From the NCBI GenBank assembly GCA_030425785.1, contig JAUHYJ010000209.1, positions 1 through 6,577 on the forward strand: a stretch of DNA of 6,577 bases. Reading direction: 5' to 3'. The DNA is from Acidimicrobiia bacterium. GTDB lineage: Bacteria > Actinomycetota > Acidimicrobiia > Acidimicrobiales > Ilumatobacteraceae. Positions within the stretch are counted from its first letter, which is position 1; each line of letters begins with the position of its first letter. Position numbers and translations under genes: made by a program. Positions 1-5,599 of this stretch are shown here, piece by piece. The notes under the pieces are model-generated. The model had not been told where the DNA came from. It ran no database searches and saw only the letters and a program-made list of their open reading frames with translations.

Positions 1-58
1 TCGAATCGCTCATGAGCATCTCGACGGACATGTCGCCGGCACGAGGAACGTCATCCAC
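1..58 (-). CDS. possible 5' end of an unidentified gene, cut by the window edge
   Basis: A GTG at 58-56 opens a frame running off the left edge with 19 codons visible (MDDVPRAGDMSVEMLMSDS). Eight of the nine codons from TCC onward end in G or C apart from one GAT, as in the other genes here. There is no Shine-Dalgarno sequence. A TAGTCT hexamer (TANNNT type, 70-65) ends six bases before the GTG, which is the spacing of a leaderless actinobacterial start and the same geometry as at the dehydrogenase gene. No convincing -35 is visible. The product cannot be identified. An alternative reading of the same bases is the C-terminal end of a plus-strand gene stopping at TAA 69-71, with less typical codon use. 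Both rest on very little sequence. Confidence 0.33.
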   Translation of the reverse strand, partial: MDDVPRAGDMSVEMLMSDS

Positions 59-106
59 GGATGCAGACTAACTCGCACCCGGTCGTCAGCACCCAACGTC
101 GACGAG

Positions 107-715
107 TCAGTGCCCGTCGAAGGTGAACGTCCGCTGCACGAGGATCTCGCCCTCCCAGTTCGTGCCGGTGGTGGTGACCGAGATCGTGTCGCCCTCGTCG
201 GCCGTGATACACGCATCGTCCTTGCCGTCGTCCTGGAACGAGAACTCGCGCTCCGAGTTGGGGTAGATGCACGTGAACTGACCCGACGTCTGCTCGAAAC
301 CCTCGACGGTGAAGCTCGCGACCAGGCAATCGTCGCTGAACCGGCACGGCTTCATCTCGGCGCTGATCAGCACGCGTGGCTCGGGTGTCGCCGCCGTCGT
401 GCTGGGGGCGAGTGTGGTCGGTGTCGGCAGTGTGGTCGACGAGGCCGACGACGACACGGTGGTCGACGAGGCCGACGGCGCGACCGTGGCGATCGTCGGA
501 CCGGCCGAACTCGCCGTGTCGTCGTCGCCGCCCTCGAACGCTCGCCACAGCATGACGACGACGATCACCAGCACCAGCACTGGGACCACAGCCGGCCAGT
601 TGATCGACCATTCGGAACCGCTTCGACTCGCACCGGCCGACCACGTCGCCGGAGCCACTCCGGTCGTCGGCCCAGCCGCGTCCTGATCGACCCCGTCCCG
701 ATCACCGCCCTCCAC
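107..715 (-). CDS. single-pass membrane protein of unknown function with Ser/Thr-rich stalk and four-cysteine exterior domain
   Basis: I do not recognise a family. From the GTG at 715 the product is 202 residues. Residues 1-38 are polar. Residues about 40-58 form one hydrophobic helix (WPAVVPVLVLVIVVVMLW), followed by an acidic patch (EGGDDD). Residues about 69-111 are almost only Ser, Thr, Ala and Pro, typical of an extended wall-spanning stalk. Residues about 113-202 form a compact acidic, strand-rich domain with Cys124, Cys130, Cys149 and Cys169, which could make two disulfides outside the cell. The topology is probably N-in, C-out. I chose this GTG because codon use becomes gene-like here, whereas further upstream this frame is Arg-rich and shadow-like. 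TACCAT (TANNNT) also lies seven bases before it. An in-frame GTG at 892 would give 261 residues. A frameshift joining an upstream CPYC-bearing frame is a third possibility. The role is unknown. Confidence 0.7.
   Translation of the reverse strand: MEGGDRDGVDQDAAGPTTGVAPATWSAGASRSGSEWSINWPAVVPVLVLVIVVVMLWRAFEGGDDDTASSAGPTIATVAPSASSTTVSSSASSTTLPTPTTLAPSTTAATPEPRVLISAEMKPCRFSDDCLVASFTVEGFEQTSGQFTCIYPNSEREFSFQDDGKDDACITADEGDTISVTTTGTNWEGEILVQRTFTFDGH
432..477. repeat. 27-bp period tandem repeat in the Ser/Thr stalk
   Basis: The 19-base string GTGGTCGACGAGGCCGACG occurs at 432-450 and again at 459-477, offset by 27 bases (nine codons). On the coding minus strand it encodes the twice-repeated SASSTT unit of the stalk. 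Such low-complexity repeats usually vary in number between strains and adjust stalk length. Confidence 0.8.
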
Positions 716-1130
716 GAGCCCGATGGTACCGAACCCCGTCCTGGGGCGCCGGGCGACCCTTCCGACCCGTCCGACAGTTCGCCGACGGCGACGAGGTGCG
801 ATGCGGCTCCGAGGACGACGACCGTCGCGGCACGCCGACCGTATGCGCCGGGCGCTGCGGCCGATGCCGCCACCGGTGGTGCGGCGCGCCACGGCCGGGC
901 GCGGGCGAGCAACATGCCGTCAGGTTGGACGCCTTCGTCGCAGTACGGGCACGCACTCGTGGCCTCGGGTTCAGTGTTGGGGCGCTCGACCCGGATGGGT
1001 CTCGTGTTCGAGGGTGTCGGTGCGTTGGGTCGGGTGGCGGGTGGACCGGCGTGGTTTCAGCGGGCCCGGCCGAGTGGGAGCGTTGGCGCGCCCGACCCGG
1101 ATGGGTCGCGTGATCGCGGGTGCGGGTGCG
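716..1130. other. 415-bp region without an intact gene, holding a CPYC-motif frame and direct repeats
   Basis: This lies between the HNH gene stop and the membrane-protein start. On the minus strand, the frame after the stop at 1059-1057 reads through ACPYCDEGVQPDG at about 954-916 and on past 740 with gene-like codons. It has no ATG, GTG or TTG between that stop and the CPYC pair. The first start is the ATG at 915, after the motif, and it has no ribosome binding site. The CPYC pair resembles the first knuckle of a zinc ribbon or RING-like domain, but no second pair follows in frame. The right half carries a 53-bp direct repeat. No RNA gene or terminator is evident. Confidence 0.5.
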
Positions 1131-1131
1131 T
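973..1131. repeat. 53-bp imperfect direct repeat, copies at 973-1025 and 1079-1131
   Basis: Aligning at an offset of 106 bases gives 45 of 53 identical positions. The core CGACCCGGATGGGTC is exact in both copies (987-1001 and 1093-1107). The right copy ends on the last base of the HNH gene's stop codon, so the pair fills the space just downstream of that gene. The core contains GACCCGGATGGGTC, itself a near-palindrome (GACCC/GGGTC). The origin is not known; a local duplication is the simplest explanation. Confidence 0.75.
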
Positions 1132-2360
1132 CAGGCCGATCGGCGTACCGTCCGGCGATCGTTCAGTGATCCGGACCAGTACGGCGTGCCGTCGGGCCGG
1201 ACCCACGTGCCGACTCGGCTTGCGGTCATCGTGAAGGTCCATCCGCCCTCGTGGACGAGGTGGTGATGGGTGTCGCACAGCGGCGCCAGGTTGTCGAGAT
1301 CGGTGCGACCCACCGGGGACCACGGATCGAGGTGGTGGATGTGGCACTCGTCGATCGACACGGTGCAGTCGGGGTGCGAACACGTCGCCTGCATCGCCTC
1401 GATCGCGATGCGCTGTTCCGGTGTGGCCAGCCTGCGTGCGCGTCCCTCGTCGAGGACCACGCCGCCACCGTCGAGGACGACCGGGATGACGCCGGCCTCG
1501 CAGGCGATGCGGCGGGCCGTGTCGACGGGGACCGGCACCCCCGAGTCGGTCTCGCAGAGGGTGCGGTCGTGTCGCCCGCCCATGAGGGAGTCGACGTCGA
1601 TGTGGACGACGAGTCCGCTGCGACCGGTCGCCCCGGCATGCGCGACCGCCTCGACCATGGCATCGACCGTCAGCCGATCCCACGAGGTGCGCCCGCCGCC
1701 GGTCTGCTGGTCTCGGCGCCGCAGGCGCCCACGAGCTGACTGCACGGCCGACCAGATCTGCCGATCGGTGACCGGGTCGCATTCGATGAGCGTCTTGTGC
1801 ATGCCGGTCTGGCGGTCGACCCAACGGGTCACCTTCGATTGCTTCCGCTGCTGCTCGAGCTCGTCGACGTCGGCTCGGGCGTTGTGTCGAGCACGGATTC
1901 CCCTGGCCAGCTCGCGGCAGCTGCGCGCGAACGCGTCGACACCCTGCCGCTCGGCGTCGGCGAGCAGATCGTCCGCCGCATCACGGAACTCGGCCTGCTC
2001 CTCGTCGGACAACCCCTTGGTCGCGGTCGCGATCGCGTCGACGTGGCCCGCCGACACCGTGCCGTCGCCGAGTGCGTCCTCGAACGCCGGCATGGCCGTG
2101 CACACCGCTTCACGCTCGTCGGCCGCCGCAGCCTCCTTGCCGGACTGGCGACCGTGATTCGACAGGGAGCTGCGAGGTTCGGCCGCCTGACCCTCGGCAG
2201 CGAGTGCTCGCTGGCGCCGGGTGGCTCGCACCTGGCGCGCATCGCACCAGGCCCTCAGCTCGGCGACCCGGCGCACGTAGGCGTCGAGTTCGTCGGCGTC
2301 CAGCGCATCCGGATCGGTGTCACGCACGGCGGCGTACACCTCGTCGGGTGGACTCTTCAT
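1131..2360 (-). CDS. DUF222/13E12-type HNH endonuclease domain protein
   Basis: The product is 409 residues. About residues 10-300 have the helical, charged character of the DUF222 (13E12 repeat) region found in many copies in actinobacterial genomes, including a basic stretch at 171-187. About 320-375 is an HNH nuclease fold with two zinc-binding Cys pairs and the catalytic core: CSHPDC (Cys327, Cys332), CHIHHLDPW (His340, His342, His343), NLAPLC (Asn357, Cys362) and DTHHHLVH (His365-His370). All key residues are present, so a metal-dependent DNA nuclease is likely, although the role of these proteins is not settled. I chose the ATG at 2360 because GGAG (2369-2366) lies five bases before it. 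An in-frame ATG at 2375 has no such site. The gene is alone, with its own promoter carrying a LexA-like box, so DNA-damage induction is inferred. The C-terminus ends shortly after the nuclease fold, as is usual. Confidence 0.9.
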   Translation of the reverse strand: MKSPPDEVYAAVRDTDPDALDADELDAYVRRVAELRAWCDARQVRATRRQRALAAEGQAAEPRSSLSNHGRQSGKEAAAADEREAVCTAMPAFEDALGDGTVSAGHVDAIATATKGLSDEEQAEFRDAADDLLADAERQGVDAFARSCRELARGIRARHNARADVDELEQQRKQSKVTRWVDRQTGMHKTLIECDPVTDRQIWSAVQSARGRLRRRDQQTGGGRTSWDRLTVDAMVEAVAHAGATGRSGLVVHIDVDSLMGGRHDRTLCETDSGVPVPVDTARRIACEAGVIPVVLDGGGVVLDEGRARRLATPEQRIAIEAMQATCSHPDCTVSIDECHIHHLDPWSPVGRTDLDNLAPLCDTHHHLVHEGGWTFTMTASRVGTWVRPDGTPYWSGSLNDRRTVRRSA

Positions 2361-2408
2361 GGGGGCTCCGATCATCGAGGGTTCACGATCGGGGAAGTCG
2401 GTAGGGGA

Positions 2409-2437
2409 AGGATAGCGAACATGTGTTCGATATGCAA
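2409..2437 (-). promoter_or_regulatory. candidate promoter of the HNH endonuclease gene
   Basis: On the minus strand, TTGCAT (2437-2432, -35) is followed after exactly 17 bases by TATCCT (2414-2409, -10). The -10 matches TANNNT and four of six bases of TATAAT. The -35 matches only TTG. Transcription would start near 2402, giving a leader of roughly 40 bases to the ATG at 2360. The spacer is occupied by the LexA-like box. Confidence 0.6.
2415..2430. promoter_or_regulatory. LexA (SOS) box
   Basis: GCGAAC-ATGT-GTTCGA on the plus strand (TCGAAC-ACAT-GTTCGC on the minus) matches the mycobacterial/actinobacterial SOS box TCGAAC-N4-GTTCGA at 11 of 12 specified bases. The inner CGAACA/TGTTCG arms are perfectly symmetric around two bases. 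It fills the spacer between the candidate -35 and -10 of the HNH gene, the classic position for repression by blocking RNA polymerase. Some 13E12-family genes of M. tuberculosis are reported LexA targets, which fits. No experimental support is available here. Confidence 0.72.
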
Positions 2438-2473
2438 CCGATTTCGGAATCTCGGCCCGGGACGATCTCGTCG

Positions 2474-2590
2474 ATGGCCCGATACGTCATCGACGCGCCG
2501 ACGCTGCTGTATCTGATCGCCGAGGACGTCACGCCTGAACTGCGGGTGCGCCCGTCGCGGAGACGCTCTGACGACGCAAGGATCGGACGT
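2474..2590 (+). pseudogene. remnant of a PIN-domain toxin (VapC-type), N-terminal part only
   Basis: From the ATG at 2474 the frame begins MARYVIDAPTLLYLIAEDV. This matches the start of PIN-domain ribonucleases, where the first strand carries the metal-binding Asp (here Asp6 in VIDAPTLL). The following PSRRRSDDA resembles the second segment (a PSR.RSDAL-like pattern). Beyond about 2590 the frame only runs antisense to the mutase gene and stops at 2654-2656. The remaining ~100 residues of a normal PIN domain, with its other acidic residues, are therefore missing. There is no antitoxin gene beside it and no clear ribosome binding site. I infer a decayed toxin of a lost VapBC-like pair, truncated where it meets the mutase 3' end. 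The similarity is judged by eye. Confidence 0.5.
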
Positions 2591-4533
2591 CAGGCGTCGG
2601 CGAGGTCGGCGATGTCGGCCATGATGGACGCCAGCTCGAAGTCCTTCGGGGTGTAGACCTTGGCGACGCCGGCGGCGACCAGCGTCGGGCGATCGTCCTC
2701 GGGGATGATGCCACCGACCACGACGGGCGTGTCGAGCCCCTCCGCCCGCAGCTTGCCGATCAGGTCCGGGACGAGCTCGAGGTGCGAGCCGGACAGGATC
2801 GAGAGCCCGATCACGTCCGGATCCTCGTCGCGCGCCGACGCCACGATCTGGTCGAGCGTCAGGCGGATGCCGGAGTAGATGACCTCCATCCCGGCGTCGC
2901 GGGCCCCGACCGCGATCTGCTCGGCCCCGTTGGAGTGGCCGTCGAGGCCCGGCTTGGCGACGAGCAGCCGGACCGGCCCGCCCGGTCGCACCCGCATCCG
3001 CTCGGCGACGGTCGCCAGGCCGCCGACCGCGCCGCCCGAGGCGCCGCCGACGCCGGTCGGGCCCCGGTACTCGCCGAACGCCTCGCGCATCACGACACCC
3101 CACTCGCCGGTCGTGCCGCCGGCCTTGGCGAGCGCGATCGTCGCCGGCATCACGTTCTCGTCGGTCGCCGCCACGCGTCGTAGCTCGTCGAGCGCCGCGT
3201 CGACGGCGCTCTGATCGCGCGACGACCGCCAGGTCTGCACGTCGGCGACCATCTCCGCTCCGACCGCAGGGTCGACGGTCAGGATCGCCCCCTCGCCACC
3301 GAGCGGGCCGTCGGTCGCCTCGGTGAACGCGTTCACCCCGACGACGGTCTGCTCGCCCGACTCGATGCGCCGGGTGCGCGCGGCCATCGATGCCACCAGC
3401 CGCGACTTCAAGGTCTCGACCGCCTCGAACGCCCCGCCGAGCTCGAGCACCTCGTCGAGCTCGGCCTGGGCGGCGTCGCGGAGCTCGGCCGTCTTCGCCT
3501 CGATCACGTGGGACCCGTCGAACAGATCCCCGTACTCGAGCAGGTCGGTCTCGAATGCCAACACCTGTTGCATTCGCAGCGACCACTGCTGGTCCCACGG
3601 CGTCGGCAGGCCGAGCGCCTCGTTCCACGCCGGCAGCTGCACCGAACGGGCCCGCGCCCGCTTCGACAGCGTCACGCCGAGCATCTCCAACACGATCCGC
3701 TGGACGTTGTTCTCGGGCTGTGCCTCGGTCAACCCCAGCGAGTTCACCTGCACGCCGTAGCGGAACCGGCGCTGCTTCGGGTCGTCGACGCCGTAGCGCT
3801 CGAGCCCGATGCGGTCCCACATCTCGGTCATCGCCCGCAGCTTGCAGATCTCCTCGACGAAGCGGATGCCCGCGTTGACGAAGAACGAGATCGACCCGAA
3901 CACCTGCCCGAACCGCTCGGGCGCGACCTGGCCAGAGTCACGGACCGCGTCGAGCACATCGATCGCCGTCGCCATCGAATAGGCGATCTCCTGCACCGGT
4001 GTCGCGCCGGCCTCCTGCAGGTGGTACGAGCACACGTTCATCGGGTTCCACGCCGGCGCGTGCTCGGCGCACCAGGCGACCATGTCGACGATCAGCCGGC
4101 GCGACGGTACCGGCGGGAAGATGTAGGTGCCGCGCGACAGGTACTCCTTGACGATGTCGTTCTGGGTCGTGCCTCGCAGCTCGCTCGACGCGACCCCCTG
4201 CTCCTCGGCGTTGGCGACGTACAGGGCGAGCAACCACGACGCCGACGCGTTGATCGTCATCGACGTGTTCATCTCGCCGGGCGGGATCTGGTCGAGCAGG
4301 GTCCGCATGTGGCCGAGGTGCGCGACCGGCACCCCGACCTTGCCGACCTCGCCCCGAGCCATCTCGGAGTCGGGGTCGTAGCCGGTCTGGGTCGGGAGGT
4401 CGAAGGCGATCGACAGCCCCGTCTGGCCCTTGGCCAGGTTGGTGCGGTACAGCTGGTTGCTCGCGGCCGCCGTCGAATGACCGGAGTACGTCCGCATCAT
4501 CCAGGGGCGGTCTCGCTCGACGGCGTCGCTCAT
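2590..4533 (-). CDS. ecm: ethylmalonyl-CoA mutase (MeaA/Ecm type), coenzyme B12-dependent
   Basis: This 647-residue cytoplasmic enzyme is predicted to convert (2R)-ethylmalonyl-CoA to (2S)-methylsuccinyl-CoA in the ethylmalonyl-CoA pathway. Residues about 9-400 are the acyl-CoA mutase barrel: RPWMMRTYSG with Tyr16 (counterpart of Tyr89 in methylmalonyl-CoA mutase), FDLPTQTGYDPD (44-55), and SYHLQEAG with His171 (counterpart of His244). Residues about 518-647 form a fused B12-binding domain with the base-off motif DGHSNG (Asp531, His533, Gly536), followed by SILSGS and VVVGG. Several points favour ethylmalonyl- over methylmalonyl-CoA mutase: the length near 650 with almost no extension before RPW, the PTQTGYDPD segment, and TPWDQQWSLRMQQVL around 311-325. 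The ATG at 4533 is chosen because AAAGGA (4545-4540) lies six bases before it, so the in-frame GTG at 4566 is unlikely. No frameshift or missing residue is seen. Methylmalonyl-CoA mutase activity remains a lesser possibility. Confidence 0.9.
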   Translation of the reverse strand: MSDAVERDRPWMMRTYSGHSTAAASNQLYRTNLAKGQTGLSIAFDLPTQTGYDPDSEMARGEVGKVGVPVAHLGHMRTLLDQIPPGEMNTSMTINASASWLLALYVANAEEQGVASSELRGTTQNDIVKEYLSRGTYIFPPVPSRRLIVDMVAWCAEHAPAWNPMNVCSYHLQEAGATPVQEIAYSMATAIDVLDAVRDSGQVAPERFGQVFGSISFFVNAGIRFVEEICKLRAMTEMWDRIGLERYGVDDPKQRRFRYGVQVNSLGLTEAQPENNVQRIVLEMLGVTLSKRARARSVQLPAWNEALGLPTPWDQQWSLRMQQVLAFETDLLEYGDLFDGSHVIEAKTAELRDAAQAELDEVLELGGAFEAVETLKSRLVASMAARTRRIESGEQTVVGVNAFTEATDGPLGGEGAILTVDPAVGAEMVADVQTWRSSRDQSAVDAALDELRRVAATDENVMPATIALAKAGGTTGEWGVVMREAFGEYRGPTGVGGASGGAVGGLATVAERMRVRPGGPVRLLVAKPGLDGHSNGAEQIAVGARDAGMEVIYSGIRLTLDQIVASARDEDPDVIGLSILSGSHLELVPDLIGKLRAEGLDTPVVVGGIIPEDDRPTLVAAGVAKVYTPKDFELASIMADIADLADA

Positions 4534-4603
4534 CCTGCTTCCTTTCGATTTCTCGTCAACTCGCACTCAAGACCCTGCCACGGGTGACCGATACACAACA
4601 TGT

Positions 4604-4672
4604 CCGACCGAAACGCCGGTTCACGACACGTTCGTGGTGGAACCTCCGCCGGCACCTGGGACAAACGGTCGG
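4604..4672 (-). other. nested foldback, possible structured leader of the mutase mRNA
   Basis: CCGACCG (4604-4610) is complementary to CGGTCGG (4666-4672). Inside it GCCGG (4615-4619) pairs with CCGGC (4649-4653), GGTT(C) (4618-4622) can pair with GAACC (4640-4644), and CACGA (4622-4626) pairs with TCGTG (4632-4636) over a five-base loop. GG at 4618-4619 can join only one of two helices. Read on the minus strand this would be an RNA structure ending about 70 bases before the mutase start codon. It matches no RNA family that I recognise. Confidence 0.35.
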
Positions 4673-4682
4673 TTTCCGGATC

Positions 4683-4716
4683 TCGGCGCTGGTGGGTGGC
4701 GGCCCACCAGCGCCGA
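4683..4716. terminator. strong hairpin, candidate terminator between aat and the mutase gene
   Basis: GGCGCTGGTGGG (4685-4696) and CCCACCAGCGCC (4703-4714) pair perfectly over a six-base loop. Two further pairs follow, and GGAT/ATCC pair beyond a two-base bulge. A T-rich run (GTTTTCGTT, 4721-4729) follows on the plus strand, while the minus strand, along which aat is read, has none. It could end aat transcripts as a U-less actinobacterial terminator, or act against plus-strand antisense transcription. Confidence 0.5.
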
Positions 4717-4857
4717 TCCTGTTTTCGTTCCTGATGGTCGGGACTGGGCTCCGCTCCGCTTCGCCTGCTCCCTCCGGTCCGGCCGTGCTCCCTGGCGGTC
4801 GCTGTCGGCCGGCTGCACGGCACGAGCGCGACGCATTCGGGCCGAGCGCAGCCCGCG

Positions 4858-5532
4858 TCAGACGGCCTGGGCGAGGCGGGCGAGGTACTCCTGCCGCGGG
4901 ATCGCGATCGCGCCGAGTGTCTCGAGATGGGGCGTCGTCCACTGGACGTCGAGCAGCGTGGCCTGTGTGTCCCGGAGCCAGTCGACCAGATGCACGAGTG
5001 CGACCTTCGAGGCGTCGGTCGTCCGGTGGAACATCGACTCGCCGGCGAACAAGCCGCCCACCCGGACCCCGTACAGCCCACCGACGAGCTCGCCGTCGGC
5101 GATCACCTCGAACGAGTGCGCCCAGCCGAGCCGGTGCAGTCGGTCGTAGGCGTCGACGAACGCGTGGTTGATCCAGCCGCCCTCTCGCACCGGGTCGGCG
5201 CACGCCGCCATCACCTCGCGGAACCGGCCGTTCATCTCGACGTCGTAGCGGCGGATGCTCCGTCGCAACGAGCGGCTCGTCCGCAACCCGTCGAGGGGGA
5301 TGATCCCCCGCGGATCGGGCGAGAACCACGCGACGCGTCGACGGTCGAACGGCATCGGGAACAGCCCGGCCCGGTACGCCGCCAGCAAGGTGCCCGGTTC
5401 GAGATCGGCGCCGACCGCGACGATGTCGGAGTCGTCGACCGGCCCGTCGGTCGGCATCGACCAGCGCGACGGCGGCGGCTCGACCGGCGCCACCAGCGGG
5501 GCGCGACCTCCGGACGGGGTCCGCTCGCTCAC
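4858..5532 (-). CDS. aat: leucyl/phenylalanyl-tRNA-protein transferase
   Basis: This cytoplasmic enzyme moves Leu or Phe from charged tRNA onto proteins with N-terminal Arg or Lys, marking them for ClpS-dependent degradation (bacterial N-end rule). The 224-residue product has the full family pattern: ADLEPGTLLAAYRAGLFPMP (42-61), WFSPDPRGIIPL (69-80), WINHAF (120-125), AHSFE (138-142), GGLYG (151-155), GESMFH (164-169) and LLDVQW (193-198). Glu165, Asp195 and Gln197 correspond to E. coli Glu156, Asp186 and Gln188, which are tied to catalysis. It starts 67 bases after the dehydrogenase stop on the same strand, so co-transcription is possible. The start is uncertain. The GTG at 5532 has GGAG only two bases away. 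A GTG at 5493 has GGAGGT twelve bases upstream and would give a 211-residue protein beginning MAPVEPPPSRW, a more usual N-terminus. Confidence 0.95.
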   Translation of the reverse strand: MSERTPSGGRAPLVAPVEPPPSRWSMPTDGPVDDSDIVAVGADLEPGTLLAAYRAGLFPMPFDRRRVAWFSPDPRGIIPLDGLRTSRSLRRSIRRYDVEMNGRFREVMAACADPVREGGWINHAFVDAYDRLHRLGWAHSFEVIADGELVGGLYGVRVGGLFAGESMFHRTTDASKVALVHLVDWLRDTQATLLDVQWTTPHLETLGAIAIPRQEYLARLAQAV

Positions 5533-5599
5533 CGCTCCAGTGTCGCACGGCCGTCGGCTCGCTCGCGAGATCCGGTCGAGGAATCGTGGTCGGGGCCGG

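Larger units (their letters stand above)
4534..4857. other. 324-bp gap between aat and the mutase gene with nested inverted repeats
   Basis: This gap separates the aat stop from the mutase start. It holds a long perfect hairpin (4683-4716) and a nested foldback (4604-4672), followed by about 60 bases to the mutase ribosome binding site. I could not find a convincing promoter: TTGACG at about 4559-4554 has no -10 at the right distance. I see no B12 riboswitch signature. Three frames stay open here only because of base composition. One minus-strand frame encodes CPRCRRRFHH, but it has no start codon nearby. Confidence 0.55.

Noticed and set aside
110..1234. Long plus-strand open frame (374 codons) antisense to the membrane protein
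   Set aside because: It is rich in Arg, Gly and Ala, has no domain, and its codons reflect the GC pattern of the opposite strand; the minus-strand protein has a clear membrane segment and stalk.
2421..2516. Small plus-strand frame MCSICNRF... starting at ATG 2421 with a purine-rich stretch upstream
   Set aside because: The ATG lies inside the LexA box, the peptide is short and Arg-rich, and the purine-rich stretch is explained as the opposite strand of the HNH promoter region.
2524..2599. Inverted ACGCCTGA (2530-2537) and TCAGGCGT (2592-2599) as a mutase terminator or element end
   Set aside because: The arms are only eight bases, 54 bases apart, with no T-run; too weak to call.
2372..3820. 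482-codon minus-strand frame overlapping the mutase
   Set aside because: Alternate-frame shadow, dominated by Arg, Gly and Ala, inside the B12 mutase coding region.
4534..4857. Cobalamin riboswitch ahead of the B12-dependent mutase
   Set aside because: No B12-box-like motif or expected arrangement of helices is visible; such switches normally control B12 synthesis or transport rather than this mutase.
4556..5548. Long minus-strand frame (330 codons) overlapping aat
   Set aside because: Shadow of aat in another frame; Arg-rich with no family motifs, while aat carries every conserved block.
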